A stretch of DNA of 64,000 bases from Deltaproteobacteria bacterium (GTDB taxonomy: Bacteria > Desulfobacterota > Desulfuromonadia > Desulfuromonadales > BM103): the NCBI GenBank assembly GCA_005774545.1, contig VAUL01000010.1, positions 1 to 64,000 of the forward strand. The letters run 5' to 3'. Numbering within the stretch: position 1 is the first letter of the stretch; the number at the start of each line of letters is the position of its first letter. Made by a program: the position numbers and the translations under genes. A model generated the notes under the pieces. It made no database searches. It saw nothing but the letters and a program-made list of their open reading frames with translations, and was not told the DNA's origin. Positions 9,201 through 17,184 of the stretch are shown here, piece by piece.

Positions 9201-9382
9201 ATCTCTTCCGGCCCGAGGGCCGGGGCAACGGTGTTGATCTGGACCTGCACCGGGGTGGTGTCGGGGAAGGCGTCGACCGGCAGCCGCATCAGAGCCCAGG
9301 CGCCGGCAATGCCGGTGACCACAAACAGCAGCACCACCAGCAGGCGGTTTTTCAATGAAAACTCGATCAGGCGTTCAAACAT
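6275..9382 (-). CDS. czcA: Heavy-metal efflux RND pump, CzcA/CusA family
   Basis: 1035 residues, the full length of inner-membrane HME-RND pumps that export divalent metal ions using the proton gradient. The N-terminus 'MFERLIEFSLKNR' and first membrane helix are typical. The TM4 motif 'DFGILVDGSVVMTEA' carries Asp395, Asp401 and Glu408 with the same spacing as the CzcA proton-relay residues, which points to a Co/Zn/Cd-type (CzcA) pump rather than the monovalent CusA type. The C-terminus 'LPVLYVVAGRRLQ' ends in a short cytoplasmic tail. It is the last gene of a minus-strand operon, 8 bp after czcB. Substrate choice is inferred. Confidence 0.93.
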   Translation of the reverse strand: MFERLIEFSLKNRLLVVLLFVVTGIAGAWALMRLPVDAFPDTTPVQVQINTVAPALGPEEIETQLTMPVELAVSGLPHLLSVRSVSKFGLSQVVVTFSDDMPIFDSRQLVMERLASVELPDGVERPELGPISTGLGEVFHYVLRSDNPRRTLDELRTLHDWVVKPELRKVAGVAEINSWGGLERQYHVIVAPERLLKYGLTLDEIREALQANNANVGGGQVVAAGQALLVHGIGRVGTLEQVGNIVVTAHAGAPVRIRDVAEVRIGHELRRGAVSYQGQGEVVMGLGFMLMGENSRDVTTALKARLETVRKALPADVVIETVYDRTELVDHVIETVEHNLVAGAILVVAILFGLLGNVRAGLLVASAIPLSMLFAGLGMWQMGIAASLLSLGAMDFGILVDGSVVMTEANLRRLTERQLQLGRELTPAERMSAIIASSKEVARPIAFGMGIIVLVFLPVLTLQGIEGKMFRPMAWTFIFALVGALLVAVFLSPILSYQFLPKRLHEHEGRAEGWLKQLYLPALAWVLARRNLTLGTAAALVLVSGLLALRLGGEFLPRMGEGSIVASVVRLAGVSVEESVAYNTRLEALVKEKFPAEVRHVWSRLGSAEVATDPMGTELTDIFMTLHPREQWTRAETQAELAAAIQQEMAGLPGIRVVFTQPIELRVNEMLSGIRGDVGIKIYGEDFEQLVRLGEQVEQLLRNVAGAGEVAAEQVTGQPTLQIKVDQDRLARYGVPAHDVLEMVEAVGTPRVGEVFEGERSFPLVLRLPDAQREDPEALAGTLIPTKGGAILPLRALADITEEQRPSTINREWGRRLLKVSVSVPERDVASFVAEARGVIDRELKLPPGYFLEWGGQFENLERSQKRLALVVPLTLLLIFVLLWFSLKNLRDVLIIYTGIPLAAVGGIFALWARGIPFSVSAAVGFIALAGIAVLNGQVLVAAIRTFLDDGLPMAEAVVGAAKQRLLPVVATAVVDAAGFLPMALSSGVGAEVQRPLATVVIGGVLTSTVLTLLVLPVLYVVAGRRLQREEKPGS

Positions 9383-9390
9383 GGCGCCCC

Positions 9391-10884
9391 CTAGTGATCG
9401 GCGCAGGACGCGCCGAGTCGTGACTTCAGAAGTTCCGACTTCAGCGCAAACCCCTGGCTGGCGACCACCTTCTCACCGGGATTCAGGCCGGCGGTGACCA
9501 CGATCTCCCCCGCCCGACGCGGTCCGGCCTCGACCCGGCGCAGCTCGAACAGGTCCTGCTCCAGGGCCACGAAGACATAAGCCTTGCCGTCGATGGACTG
9601 CACCGCGGCCGCGGGGACGCTGACGGTCACGGCCGCCGCACGGGCGTCTTCGCCGGCGGGCCCGGCATGACCATGTTCGTCATCCCGACCGGTGCGTGCT
9701 TCGGCATGGCCATGACCGTCACCCTTTTCTGCCGCGGGCTCGCCGCCACGCTCACCGGCGGCAACCGCAGCAGCCAGCCAGGCCTGACCGAACATGCCGT
9801 CCTTCAGCAGGCCGTCGGGGTTGGCGATCTCGGCGACAGCCGTGAGCAGGCGGGTGTGCTCATTGAGCCCGGCCCCCACCTGGACGATTTTGCCGGGGAA
9901 CCGCTGGCCGGGGAGACCGTCAACCTCCGCCTCGACGGCGGCGCCGGGCCTGATCTGAGTGGTCTGGTCGGCGCCGACCTGCATCTCCAGCCACATGCTG
10001 GAAAGGTCGGCAACGGTGAACAGCGGCGTCTCCGGCGTCAGGGTCTGGCCGGCGACGGCGCTGCGCGCCACCACCGTGCCGGCCAGCGGCGAGCGCAGCG
10101 CCAGAAAGGCGCCGCCCCCGGCCGGGCCGGAACCGAAGGCCGCCAGCTGTTCGCGCAGCTGTTCCACGGCCGCCCGGGCCGCCTGCTGCTCGGCGCGCGC
10201 CTGTTCGAGTTCCATGCGGGCGCTGACCCCCTTGGCCACCAGTTCCTCTTCCCGCCGGGCGTTGGCCTCGGCTAGCTCCAGCCGTCCCAGCGCGGCCTGG
10301 TAATCGCCCCGGGCGAGCGCCGCCCCCGGCGAGGCGATTTCGGCCAGCAGCGCCCCTTTGCCAACCGTCTGCCCGGGCTCGGCGGCAATGCGCCGCACCG
10401 TCCCCCCGGCCAGGGCCATGACCTCGGCCAGCCGGCCCCGGTTGTAGGTTACCCGGGCAGGAAGCGCCGGGCCGCCGGCCAGGCCGGCCTGTTTTGCCGG
10501 GGCGATGACGATACCGGCCCGCGCGGCGGCTTCCGGCGTGGCGAGGCGCATCTTCACCCCTTCGCCGGGGAGGAGCGTGGTCATGAGCCCCGGGTTGCAG
10601 AGCACATCCCGGTTCTCGGGAATCCGGTGCTCTTCGCAGAATTCCTTCGATTCGGCGGACTGGCCATGACCGTGCCCGGCATGCGCCTCCTTCTCGCCGG
10701 CATCCCCGTGGCCGGCGGCTGGTTCCGCATGCCCATCGGCCGTCTGCGCCGAAGGGTGCGGGGCTTTCGCCCCGACGGCATCGCCGCCCCCCCCGTGGCC
10801 GGAGAAACGGGAACCGCCGACCCAGCCGAGGGCACCGACACCGACGACCAGGGCGATCGTGACAAAATTGCGGGATGTGAACAT
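9391..10884 (-). CDS. czcB: RND efflux periplasmic adaptor, CzcB family
   Basis: 497 residues from the ATG at 10884, which has GAGAGG 7 nt upstream; a TTG five codons earlier would overlap czcC. One N-terminal membrane anchor is followed by a His/Gly-rich segment (about 30-75) and the Cys motif 'FCEEHRIPENRDVLC' typical of CzcB-type adaptors. Barrel-sandwich, coiled-coil and beta-barrel sections follow. A second His/Asp/Glu-rich insert (about residues 385-415) is likely to bind metal in the periplasm. The protein links CzcA to the outer-membrane channel CzcC. Confidence 0.9.
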   Translation of the reverse strand: MFTSRNFVTIALVVGVGALGWVGGSRFSGHGGGGDAVGAKAPHPSAQTADGHAEPAAGHGDAGEKEAHAGHGHGQSAESKEFCEEHRIPENRDVLCNPGLMTTLLPGEGVKMRLATPEAAARAGIVIAPAKQAGLAGGPALPARVTYNRGRLAEVMALAGGTVRRIAAEPGQTVGKGALLAEIASPGAALARGDYQAALGRLELAEANARREEELVAKGVSARMELEQARAEQQAARAAVEQLREQLAAFGSGPAGGGAFLALRSPLAGTVVARSAVAGQTLTPETPLFTVADLSSMWLEMQVGADQTTQIRPGAAVEAEVDGLPGQRFPGKIVQVGAGLNEHTRLLTAVAEIANPDGLLKDGMFGQAWLAAAVAAGERGGEPAAEKGDGHGHAEARTGRDDEHGHAGPAGEDARAAAVTVSVPAAAVQSIDGKAYVFVALEQDLFELRRVEAGPRRAGEIVVTAGLNPGEKVVASQGFALKSELLKSRLGASCADH

Positions 10885-10895
10885 GATCGAACCTC

Positions 10896-12203
10896 TCAAG
10901 GGGTTTGGAGTTGTTGGGCGGGGCTGCCGGCTTCGGTCCCCAGCAGGCGCTCCAGCTCGACGGCCGCCAGGTGGCAGTCGGCGCGGGCTGCCAGCTGCTG
11001 CAGCCTGGCCTCGAACAGGGTGCGCTGGGCGTCAAGCAGCTCCAGCAGTCCGAACTTGCCGGCCTGGTAGCCGAACTCGGCGGCGGCAAACCCGGCCGCG
11101 GCCGCCGGGACGATCCGGTCGGCGAGCACTTCGGCTTCGGCCCTGGCATCGGCCAGCGCCTGCCAGGCACTGCGAAGTTGCCGGAGCAGTTCGTTGCGCG
11201 CGTTCTGTTCACGGGCCTGGACGCTGTGTAAACGACTGCCGGCGACGTCCACTTCGTCATCCCCCCGATTGAACAACGGCAAGGGGAGGGAGACCCCAAG
11301 GAGCAGAGCGTTGCTGCCGTCGTCCTGGAACCGCCGCCAGCCGACGGTCAGGCTCGGGTCGGGAATCCGTGCGGCTCTTGCCTGTGCCAGCTCGACCCCG
11401 CTCAAGGCGGTGGCGAGTCGACGGCCGGTCGCTTCGGGAGTTTGCGCCACGGAGGCTTCCACCTCAGTCAGCGCCGGCTGCGGGGGGAGGCCCGTCAACT
11501 CGCCGGCAACCGTGTCGAAGTCCGGAGCGGGGGCATTCCAGCTGGCGGCCAGAGCCTGGCGGGCGATACCCAGGGTGCGTTCCGCCTGCTCGACGGCCAG
11601 CCGCGCCCGGTCTGCTTCGCCCCGCAGGCGCAAGCGGTCGATTTCCGGCGACTTGCCGGCCCGGATCCGCTCCTCGGCGACCAGCAGCGATTTTTCGGCA
11701 AGCGCAACCTGCTCCCTGGCCAGCCCGAGGCGCTCCTGGGCCGCCAGGACATTGACGTAGCGCTGCCGGGCTGTCGCCAGCACATCGGCGTGGCTGCGCC
11801 CCTGATCAGTGGCGGCCAGCCGGCGCTGGATCTCGGCGGCTTCCCGGCGGAGGCTCCGCTTGCCGCCCAGCTCGAGCGGCTGGCTCAAGGCGACGGTCCA
11901 CTCTCCCGCAGCGGTCCCGCCGTAGTTCCCGTCGCCGGCCACATTTTCCAGGGAGACGCTCAGTTCGGGGTTGGGCAGGCGCCCGGCCTGCCGTACGCGC
12001 GCCGCCGCGGCGCGCAGCTCCCCGGCGGCAGCCGTCAGTTCGGGATTGGCCCGGCGGGTACGTACCAATGCTTCATCGAGGGTGAGAACCCCGTCCGTTG
12101 CGGCCGGCACCCGGATCTCGGCGGCAAAGACCGCGGCGGGCTCGACGAGTGCAAAACCAATCAAAGCGCAAAACACCCCGGACGGGATAAATCGCAGATT
12201 CAT
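10896..12203 (-). CDS. czcC: Outer-membrane efflux channel, CzcC/TolC family
   Basis: 435 residues from the ATG at 12203, which is preceded by AAGGAGT; a longer frame to 12266 has no RBS. A signal peptide (about 1-28, ending 'AVFAAEIR') precedes two OEP repeats, recognisable by 'LTLDEALVRTRRANPEL' and long Ala/Leu/Arg-rich helices. It forms the outer-membrane exit duct of the CzcCBA tripartite pump. The stop lies 11 bp before the czcB start. Confidence 0.9.
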   Translation of the reverse strand: MNLRFIPSGVFCALIGFALVEPAAVFAAEIRVPAATDGVLTLDEALVRTRRANPELTAAAGELRAAAARVRQAGRLPNPELSVSLENVAGDGNYGGTAAGEWTVALSQPLELGGKRSLRREAAEIQRRLAATDQGRSHADVLATARQRYVNVLAAQERLGLAREQVALAEKSLLVAEERIRAGKSPEIDRLRLRGEADRARLAVEQAERTLGIARQALAASWNAPAPDFDTVAGELTGLPPQPALTEVEASVAQTPEATGRRLATALSGVELAQARAARIPDPSLTVGWRRFQDDGSNALLLGVSLPLPLFNRGDDEVDVAGSRLHSVQAREQNARNELLRQLRSAWQALADARAEAEVLADRIVPAAAAGFAAAEFGYQAGKFGLLELLDAQRTLFEARLQQLAARADCHLAAVELERLLGTEAGSPAQQLQTP

Positions 12204-12312
12204 CGCTATGACTCCTTGAAATCTGGGCAGCGCCTGGCAGGCGCAAAAAGGCTGAACGCCGGGCATCGCGATAGATAGCCGGCACGTACGGATTGTCAGG
12301 GGAGGCGCGGCG

Positions 12313-12759
12313 TTAAATCAGCAGGACGGTGGTGCGCTGGTGCAGGACCGGCGCTGGAATCTGTGGAGGAAAATCGATGAGGCGGTGGGAATTGACAAAC
12401 CGTTCCGGCAGAGGCAGAGGCACGGCCACAGCGGCCGCGACCGGAACGTCGACCGCAGCGGCCGCGACGGGGGCTTCACCCTGGCGGCTTCGCGATACAT
12501 GCCACTGGTCTGCGGCGGAAAGATCCTGGCATGGCCCGCAGCTGTCGCCTTCGGCTCCGTGGGCGAGCGTTGCGCTGCCGTCCGGAAGCGACGCGCAGTC
12601 ATCGCCCGAGCAGTCGCCGGATGGCGCGAATTCCAGGGCGGCGTGCTCGCCATCGGCGCCGACGCACCACACGTACCCGGCAGCGCTCGCCGAACCGGCG
12701 AAGAGACCGGTGATCAACAGGCAGACGACGGCGAGTTGGAAAAGGCGGCGGATACTCAT
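12313..12759 (-). CDS. Small exported Cys-rich protein heading the czc operon
   Basis: 148 residues from the ATG at 12759. A signal peptide (about 1-26, 'LLITGLFAGSASAA') precedes 'YVWCVGADGEHAALEF', a cluster of Cys residues ('GDCSGDDC') and 'DSCGPCQDLS'. I do not know a named function. Position and size recall the small periplasmic proteins (CzcI-like) that precede metal-efflux operons, and the Cys residues could bind metal. The C-terminal 45 residues are Pro/Ala/Val-rich. It lies 109 bp upstream of czcC on the same strand. Confidence 0.7.
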   Translation of the reverse strand: MSIRRLFQLAVVCLLITGLFAGSASAAGYVWCVGADGEHAALEFAPSGDCSGDDCASLPDGSATLAHGAEGDSCGPCQDLSAADQWHVSRSRQGEAPVAAAAVDVPVAAAVAVPLPLPERFVNSHRLIDFPPQIPAPVLHQRTTVLLI

Positions 12760-12832
12760 ATCTTTTGAAGCATACCCCAAAGCCCGCCCCGGGGACAAGC
12801 CCATGCCGGGCGCCCGATCGATTGCCGGCGGG

Positions 12833-13720
12833 CTAGAAGTACTCCTCCTCGTAGTCCGGCACGTGGCCGAACCACTCCGGATGACGGCGGGCGGCCACCA
12901 GCGCGGCTTCGGCCTGGGCGATGATCTTCTCCCGGTCCTTCGGGTAGCTCCCGGCCAGATGGAGGAGGTTGGAGACGTGGTTGGAGCGCAGGATGGTGTG
13001 GCGCGGGTCGAGGCGGGAGACGACAGCCAGCGCCTCCTCGATGACCTGGCCGTTGCTGAGCGGTTCGATCAGGCGGAAGTAGTCGTCGTTGTGGCGGCGG
13101 AACATGGTCAGCAGCGAGAAGTACTCGGGGGAGAGGGCGGTGATCCAGTCGGCCGTTGCGGCGGCGTGCTCGGCGCTGCGCGCCCGCCCGGCCAGGCCGA
13201 GGATGGCGGTCACCGACAGCTTCATCCCGGCCTCCTGCGCCTTGCGGCACAGCTGCAGCATCGCCTCCGGCGACCAGCCCTTGTTCGCCAGCTGCAGCGT
13301 CGGCCCGTCGCCGCTCTCCAGGCCGAAGTAGAGGATGCGCAGCTTGCGCTCGCGCAGGGCGTACAGCTCCGCAACCGACTTGGTGGCCAGGCTGTTGGGC
13401 GAGGCGTAGGCGCCGACCCGGGTCAGCCGCGGAAAAGTGGCGGCCAGGTGGTCGAGAATCGCCAGCAACCCCGCCTGCGGGTAGACCAGCCCGTCGCCGT
13501 CGCCGAGAAAAACCCGCTGCACATGGCCGCGGTGCGTCGCCGGCACGCGGTCGATGTCGCGCCGCACCTCGTCGACCGGGCGGATGCGGAAGCGCTTCAT
13601 CTTGTACATGCCGCAAAAGGTGCAGCGGTTCTGCGAGCAGCCGACGGTCGGCTGCAGGATCAGCGAGCCGGCCTCGGACGGCGGGCGGAAGACCGGCTCG
13701 AAGTAAGGGAAGTAGTGCAC
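12833..13720 (-). CDS. Radical SAM protein
   Basis: 295 residues. The iron-sulfur motif is 'CSQNRCTFC' (Cys28, Cys33, Cys36), a CX4CX2C variant rather than canonical CX3CX2C, followed by 'GMYK'. The 'LGDGDGLVYP' and 'YFGLESG' segments are typical SAM-barrel motifs. The substrate is unknown. It lies 5 bp downstream of another radical SAM gene on the same strand, so the two probably form an operon. Confidence 0.8.
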   Translation of the reverse strand: MHYFPYFEPVFRPPSEAGSLILQPTVGCSQNRCTFCGMYKMKRFRIRPVDEVRRDIDRVPATHRGHVQRVFLGDGDGLVYPQAGLLAILDHLAATFPRLTRVGAYASPNSLATKSVAELYALRERKLRILYFGLESGDGPTLQLANKGWSPEAMLQLCRKAQEAGMKLSVTAILGLAGRARSAEHAAATADWITALSPEYFSLLTMFRRHNDDYFRLIEPLSNGQVIEEALAVVSRLDPRHTILRSNHVSNLLHLAGSYPKDREKIIAQAEAALVAARRHPEWFGHVPDYEEEYF

Positions 13721-13725
13721 GGGAG

Positions 13726-15045
13726 CTAGCGGATCGGCCAGTCGGTCTCGAAACCGGCCGGGAAGAAATTCTCCTTCGTCCGGTTGAAGTAGCCGTACTG
13801 CAGCCTGGGGTGGAAGGCCTTCAGTTCCTTGAGCATCGCCGTCATGCCGATGCCGCGGCCGGCCACGCCCATGGTGCCGAGATACAGGGTCGGATCAAGG
13901 CTCAGGTTGCGCATCTGGATCAGGTCGACGCCGATCTCGCCGACCAGTTCCTTCAGCGCTTCGACCTCCTCGCGCCGGTCGCTCACCCCGGGGAAGACCA
14001 GGTAGTTGAGCATGGTGAACAGCCCGTGGCGCCTGGCGCGGCGCAGCGACTCGACCACGTCGGTGAAGGCGTAGCCGCGCTGACGGTAGTAGGCGTCGTA
14101 GCGCGCCGGCAAGGCCGAGTTGAGGGAGACCCGGATCGAGTCGATGCCGGCGTCGGCCAGCGCATCGACCGCATCGGGGAGGCTGGCGTTGCTGTTGAAG
14201 TTGATGGTGCCGCGCGCCGTAGCCCGGCGCATCGCCTGCACCGCCGCACAGACCGTTCCCGCCTGCAGGATCGGATCGCCCTCGCACCCCTGGCCGAAGG
14301 AGACGATGGCGTTCTCCGCCTCCATCAGATGGGGCACCGCCACCTCGCACAGCTCCTCGACCGTCGGCACGAAGGTCAGCCGCTCCTGGCTGGCCGGGCA
14401 GCAGTCCGACTCCTGCAGGGAGATGCACCCCACGCAGCGGGCGTTGCACGCGGGCGACACCGGCAGCGGCGCCTCCCAGCGGCGGAAGAAGAGGTTCTTG
14501 GCGGCGAAGCAGTGGTAGTCGATGGCGCAGCGCGCCAGCTGCTCGAGCAGGCGGTTGTCGGGGGCGGCGGCGAGACGTTGCCTGACCAGCGGATCGAGCT
14601 CGCGGTCGTCGAAGTGCTCGGGGCGCCACTGCGGGTTGCGGTCGACCTGCACCGCCGCCGCGTAGAAGCGCTCTTCCTCGACGCACCAGGCGACCGCGGT
14701 GTACGACCACAGGGGGAGCGTGCCGCACTGGCGGCGGTAATCGGCGGCCGGAAGCAGGGTGCGGGTGAAACCGGGGGTCAAAAAGGTCGAGACTGCCTGG
14801 ATGCGCCCGCCCCCCCAGCGCTTCGGCAGCCGGTCGGCCACGGTCGTCCTGCCATTCTGCGGGTCGAAGCCGAGGGCCGGAGCACCGGGGATGGTGAAGA
14901 GCCGGCTCCCCTCGGGGAGCGGGATCAGCTCGTCGGCCTTGGGACGCACCACGGTGTCGCCGCTCATCCCGGCAAACAGCAACTCGGGGTGCTCGAAGAC
15001 TTCGCCCGTGTCGTCGGCCACCACGGTGAGGAAGGTCTTTTTCAT
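13726..15045 (-). CDS. Radical SAM protein with long N-terminal domain
   Basis: 439 residues. About 190 N-terminal residues without a recognised motif precede a radical SAM domain with canonical 'CNARCVGC' (Cys200, Cys204, Cys207) and a nearby extra Cys pair in 'ESDCCPAS'. 'SFGQGCEGDP' and 'SLNSA' match the SAM-binding barrel. It belongs with uncharacterised radical SAM proteins; the reaction is unknown. It is the first gene of a two-gene run and diverges from a B12-type radical SAM gene 76 bp away. Confidence 0.8.
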   Translation of the reverse strand: MKKTFLTVVADDTGEVFEHPELLFAGMSGDTVVRPKADELIPLPEGSRLFTIPGAPALGFDPQNGRTTVADRLPKRWGGGRIQAVSTFLTPGFTRTLLPAADYRRQCGTLPLWSYTAVAWCVEEERFYAAAVQVDRNPQWRPEHFDDRELDPLVRQRLAAAPDNRLLEQLARCAIDYHCFAAKNLFFRRWEAPLPVSPACNARCVGCISLQESDCCPASQERLTFVPTVEELCEVAVPHLMEAENAIVSFGQGCEGDPILQAGTVCAAVQAMRRATARGTINFNSNASLPDAVDALADAGIDSIRVSLNSALPARYDAYYRQRGYAFTDVVESLRRARRHGLFTMLNYLVFPGVSDRREEVEALKELVGEIGVDLIQMRNLSLDPTLYLGTMGVAGRGIGMTAMLKELKAFHPRLQYGYFNRTKENFFPAGFETDWPIR

Positions 15046-15121
15046 TTGCCTACCCTACCATAGCCCCTTGTTTCCCGACAATTTCCTTTGCACCCGCCTA
15101 TCGCTCCGCTATCCTTGGCGG

Positions 15122-16843
15122 ATGCGGACCCTGCTCGTCACCCTGCACAGCAAGTACATCCACGCCTCCCTGGCCCTTCCCTGCCTGGCCGCCTATTGCG
15201 GCGAGGAGTGCGGCGAGCTGCTGATCCGCGAGTTCACCGTGCACGAACCGCGCGAAGCCGTCCTCGCCGCCCTGCTGCGCGAGCAGCCCGACGTGGTGGC
15301 GTTTTCGGTCTATCTCTGGAACCGCCGCGAAAGCTTCGAGCTGATCGACGCCCTGGCCGTGGCCCGCCCGGGGCTGCGCCTGGTGGCCGGCGGCCCCGAG
15401 GTCTCCTTCGACGGCCCGGAGCTGTTCGCCCGTCACGGCGGGCTGACCGCGCTGGTGCGCGGCGAAGGGGAGCGGCCGCTCAAGGCCCTGCTTGCCGCCT
15501 GGGCCGCAGGAGGCGAACCGGAGGGAATTGCCCGGCTGACCTTGCGCCGGGGCGATCTCATCGGCGAAGGCCCCGACGGCCCGCCGCTGGCCGATCTCGA
15601 CACCCTCCCCTCCCCGTTCCGGGCCGGCCTGGTCGACCTGACCCGCGGGCTGGTCTACTTCGAAACCAGCCGCGGCTGCCCGTTCCGCTGTTCGTTCTGC
15701 CTGAGCGCCCGCGACGACCGGGTGCGCACCTTTTCGCCGGAGCGGGTCTGCGCCGACCTCTCGTATCTGATCGACCGCGAAGTGCCGCAGATCAAGCTGG
15801 TCGACCGCACCTTCAACAGCGACCCGGCCCGCGCCCGGGAGATCTTCCGCTTCCTCCTCGCGCGCAACCGCAGCAGCCGCTTCCACTTCGAAATCGCCGC
15901 GCATCTCCTCGACGAGGAAACCCTCGCCCTGCTCGATGCCGCCCCCCCGGGGATCTTCCAGTTCGAGATCGGCGTGCAGTCGACGCTGGAGACCACTCTG
16001 CGCGCCGTCGACCGGCCGGCCGCGCTGGCGCGCCTGGAAGAGGCGGTGCGCCGTCTTCGGGCCGCCGGCAGGGTGCGCCTGCACCTCGATCTGGTCGCCG
16101 GCCTCCCCGGCGAAGGGCACGGCGACGTGCTCGCCGCCGTCGACCGCGTCGCCGCCCTGCACCCCGACCATCTGCAGCTGGAACCGGTCAAGATCCTGCC
16201 GGGGACACCGCTGCGCGACCGGGCCGGGCTTCTCGGCCTGCGCTTCGACCCCAGTCCGCCTTACACGGTCCTCGCCACGCCGAATCTCGACTTTGCCGGC
16301 CTGGAGCGACTGCGCGCCGTCAGCCGGCTGCTCGACCTGACCTTCAACGCCGGCTGTTTCCCGACCTTTCTCACGGCACTGGCCGGTACGGCCGGCTCGC
16401 TCGGCCGCGGCCTCGACCGCCTGGCCGGCGACCAGCTCGAACACGGCTGGCTGCGCCACCCCATCAGCCGCGACGGGCTCTTCCTGCACCTGGCCGCAGC
16501 CGTCGACCGGCAGTGGCCGGGCGGGGCGGCTCAGCAACTGCGCGAGGCTCTGGCCTATGACCTGGCCCGTTGCGAGCGGATCGTCCCGGCGCGCGCGGCG
16601 CTCTTCGACACCGCTCTCGCCCCGGCCGAGTCGGCCTGGGTGCGCGACGAGATCCGGCGGGAGGGCGCCAGGGGCGAAGGGCGGCTGCAGTCCTTCGCCG
16701 CGGCCTTTCACCATCTCCCGGAGACGAGCGGGCGCACCGTCTGCCTCTTCCTCTACCGCACCCGCAGCCGGACCGGGATGAGCGTGGAGGAACGGCGCTT
16801 CTGCTGTACACTATCGGGACAACCCGAAGGAGGCCGACAATGA
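15122..16843 (+). CDS. B12-binding-domain radical SAM protein (DUF4080 type)
   Basis: 573 residues from the ATG at 15122; the frame is open 121 codons further upstream, but that extension overlaps the divergent gene and lacks protein character. The N-terminal 130 residues look like a cobalamin-binding Rossmann fold ('VVAFSVYLWNRRE', 'RLVAGGPEVSFD'). A radical SAM domain follows with 'SRGCPFRCSFC' (Cys186, Cys190, Cys193). The C-terminal third resembles the DUF4080 extension. Such proteins usually methylate or rearrange lipids, tetrapyrroles or RNA; the substrate here is unknown. Its stop overlaps the next start (ATGA), indicating translational coupling. Confidence 0.85.
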   Translation: MRTLLVTLHSKYIHASLALPCLAAYCGEECGELLIREFTVHEPREAVLAALLREQPDVVAFSVYLWNRRESFELIDALAVARPGLRLVAGGPEVSFDGPELFARHGGLTALVRGEGERPLKALLAAWAAGGEPEGIARLTLRRGDLIGEGPDGPPLADLDTLPSPFRAGLVDLTRGLVYFETSRGCPFRCSFCLSARDDRVRTFSPERVCADLSYLIDREVPQIKLVDRTFNSDPARAREIFRFLLARNRSSRFHFEIAAHLLDEETLALLDAAPPGIFQFEIGVQSTLETTLRAVDRPAALARLEEAVRRLRAAGRVRLHLDLVAGLPGEGHGDVLAAVDRVAALHPDHLQLEPVKILPGTPLRDRAGLLGLRFDPSPPYTVLATPNLDFAGLERLRAVSRLLDLTFNAGCFPTFLTALAGTAGSLGRGLDRLAGDQLEHGWLRHPISRDGLFLHLAAAVDRQWPGGAAQQLREALAYDLARCERIVPARAALFDTALAPAESAWVRDEIRREGARGEGRLQSFAAAFHHLPETSGRTVCLFLYRTRSRTGMSVEERRFCCTLSGQPEGGRQ

Positions 16844-17184
16844 GCGACGGACTGAGCGAAGTCGAACGCAAGCTGATCGAGTTTGCCGCCAAGACCGCCG
16901 AGACGATCCAGACCCAGGCGGGGCAGATCCAGGCGCTCTCCCACGTGGTGCTGGTCGCCCTGGTCAGCCTGAGCGAACGCAGCCCGGAGTTCCGCGACGA
17001 CTTCCTCGCCAAACTCGAGCACATCCGCGAGCAGCTCGACCAGCGCCCCGCCGACCGCTACACCCGCGAATACTTCGACGAACTGGCCAGGTTTCTCGCC
17101 GACCCCTATCACTATGCCGCCCGGCCGCGCTGGTTCAAGGGGGTGATCAAGGGGGGGAAGCCGGAGGAGGAGGACCAGCCGTGA
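16840..17184 (+). CDS. Small hypothetical protein coupled to radical SAM and HD-GYP genes
   Basis: 114 residues from an ATG overlapping the preceding stop (ATGA), with AAGGAGG 7-13 nt upstream. It is helical and soluble, rich in charged residues, with no known domain that I recognise ('FAAKTAETIQTQAGQIQALS'). Its stop overlaps the GTG of the following GAF/HD-GYP gene. The tight coupling suggests it works with that regulator. Confidence 0.7.
   Translation: MSDGLSEVERKLIEFAAKTAETIQTQAGQIQALSHVVLVALVSLSERSPEFRDDFLAKLEHIREQLDQRPADRYTREYFDELARFLADPYHYAARPRWFKGVIKGGKPEEEDQP

Noticed and set aside
7169-9358. A 729-codon plus-strand open frame
   Set aside because: It lies opposite czcA with His/Gln/Gly/Asp-rich shadow composition and no recognisable protein features.
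14759-15121. N-terminal extension of the B12 radical SAM gene
   Set aside because: It overlaps the divergent radical SAM gene and reads as low-complexity; the natural start is 15122.
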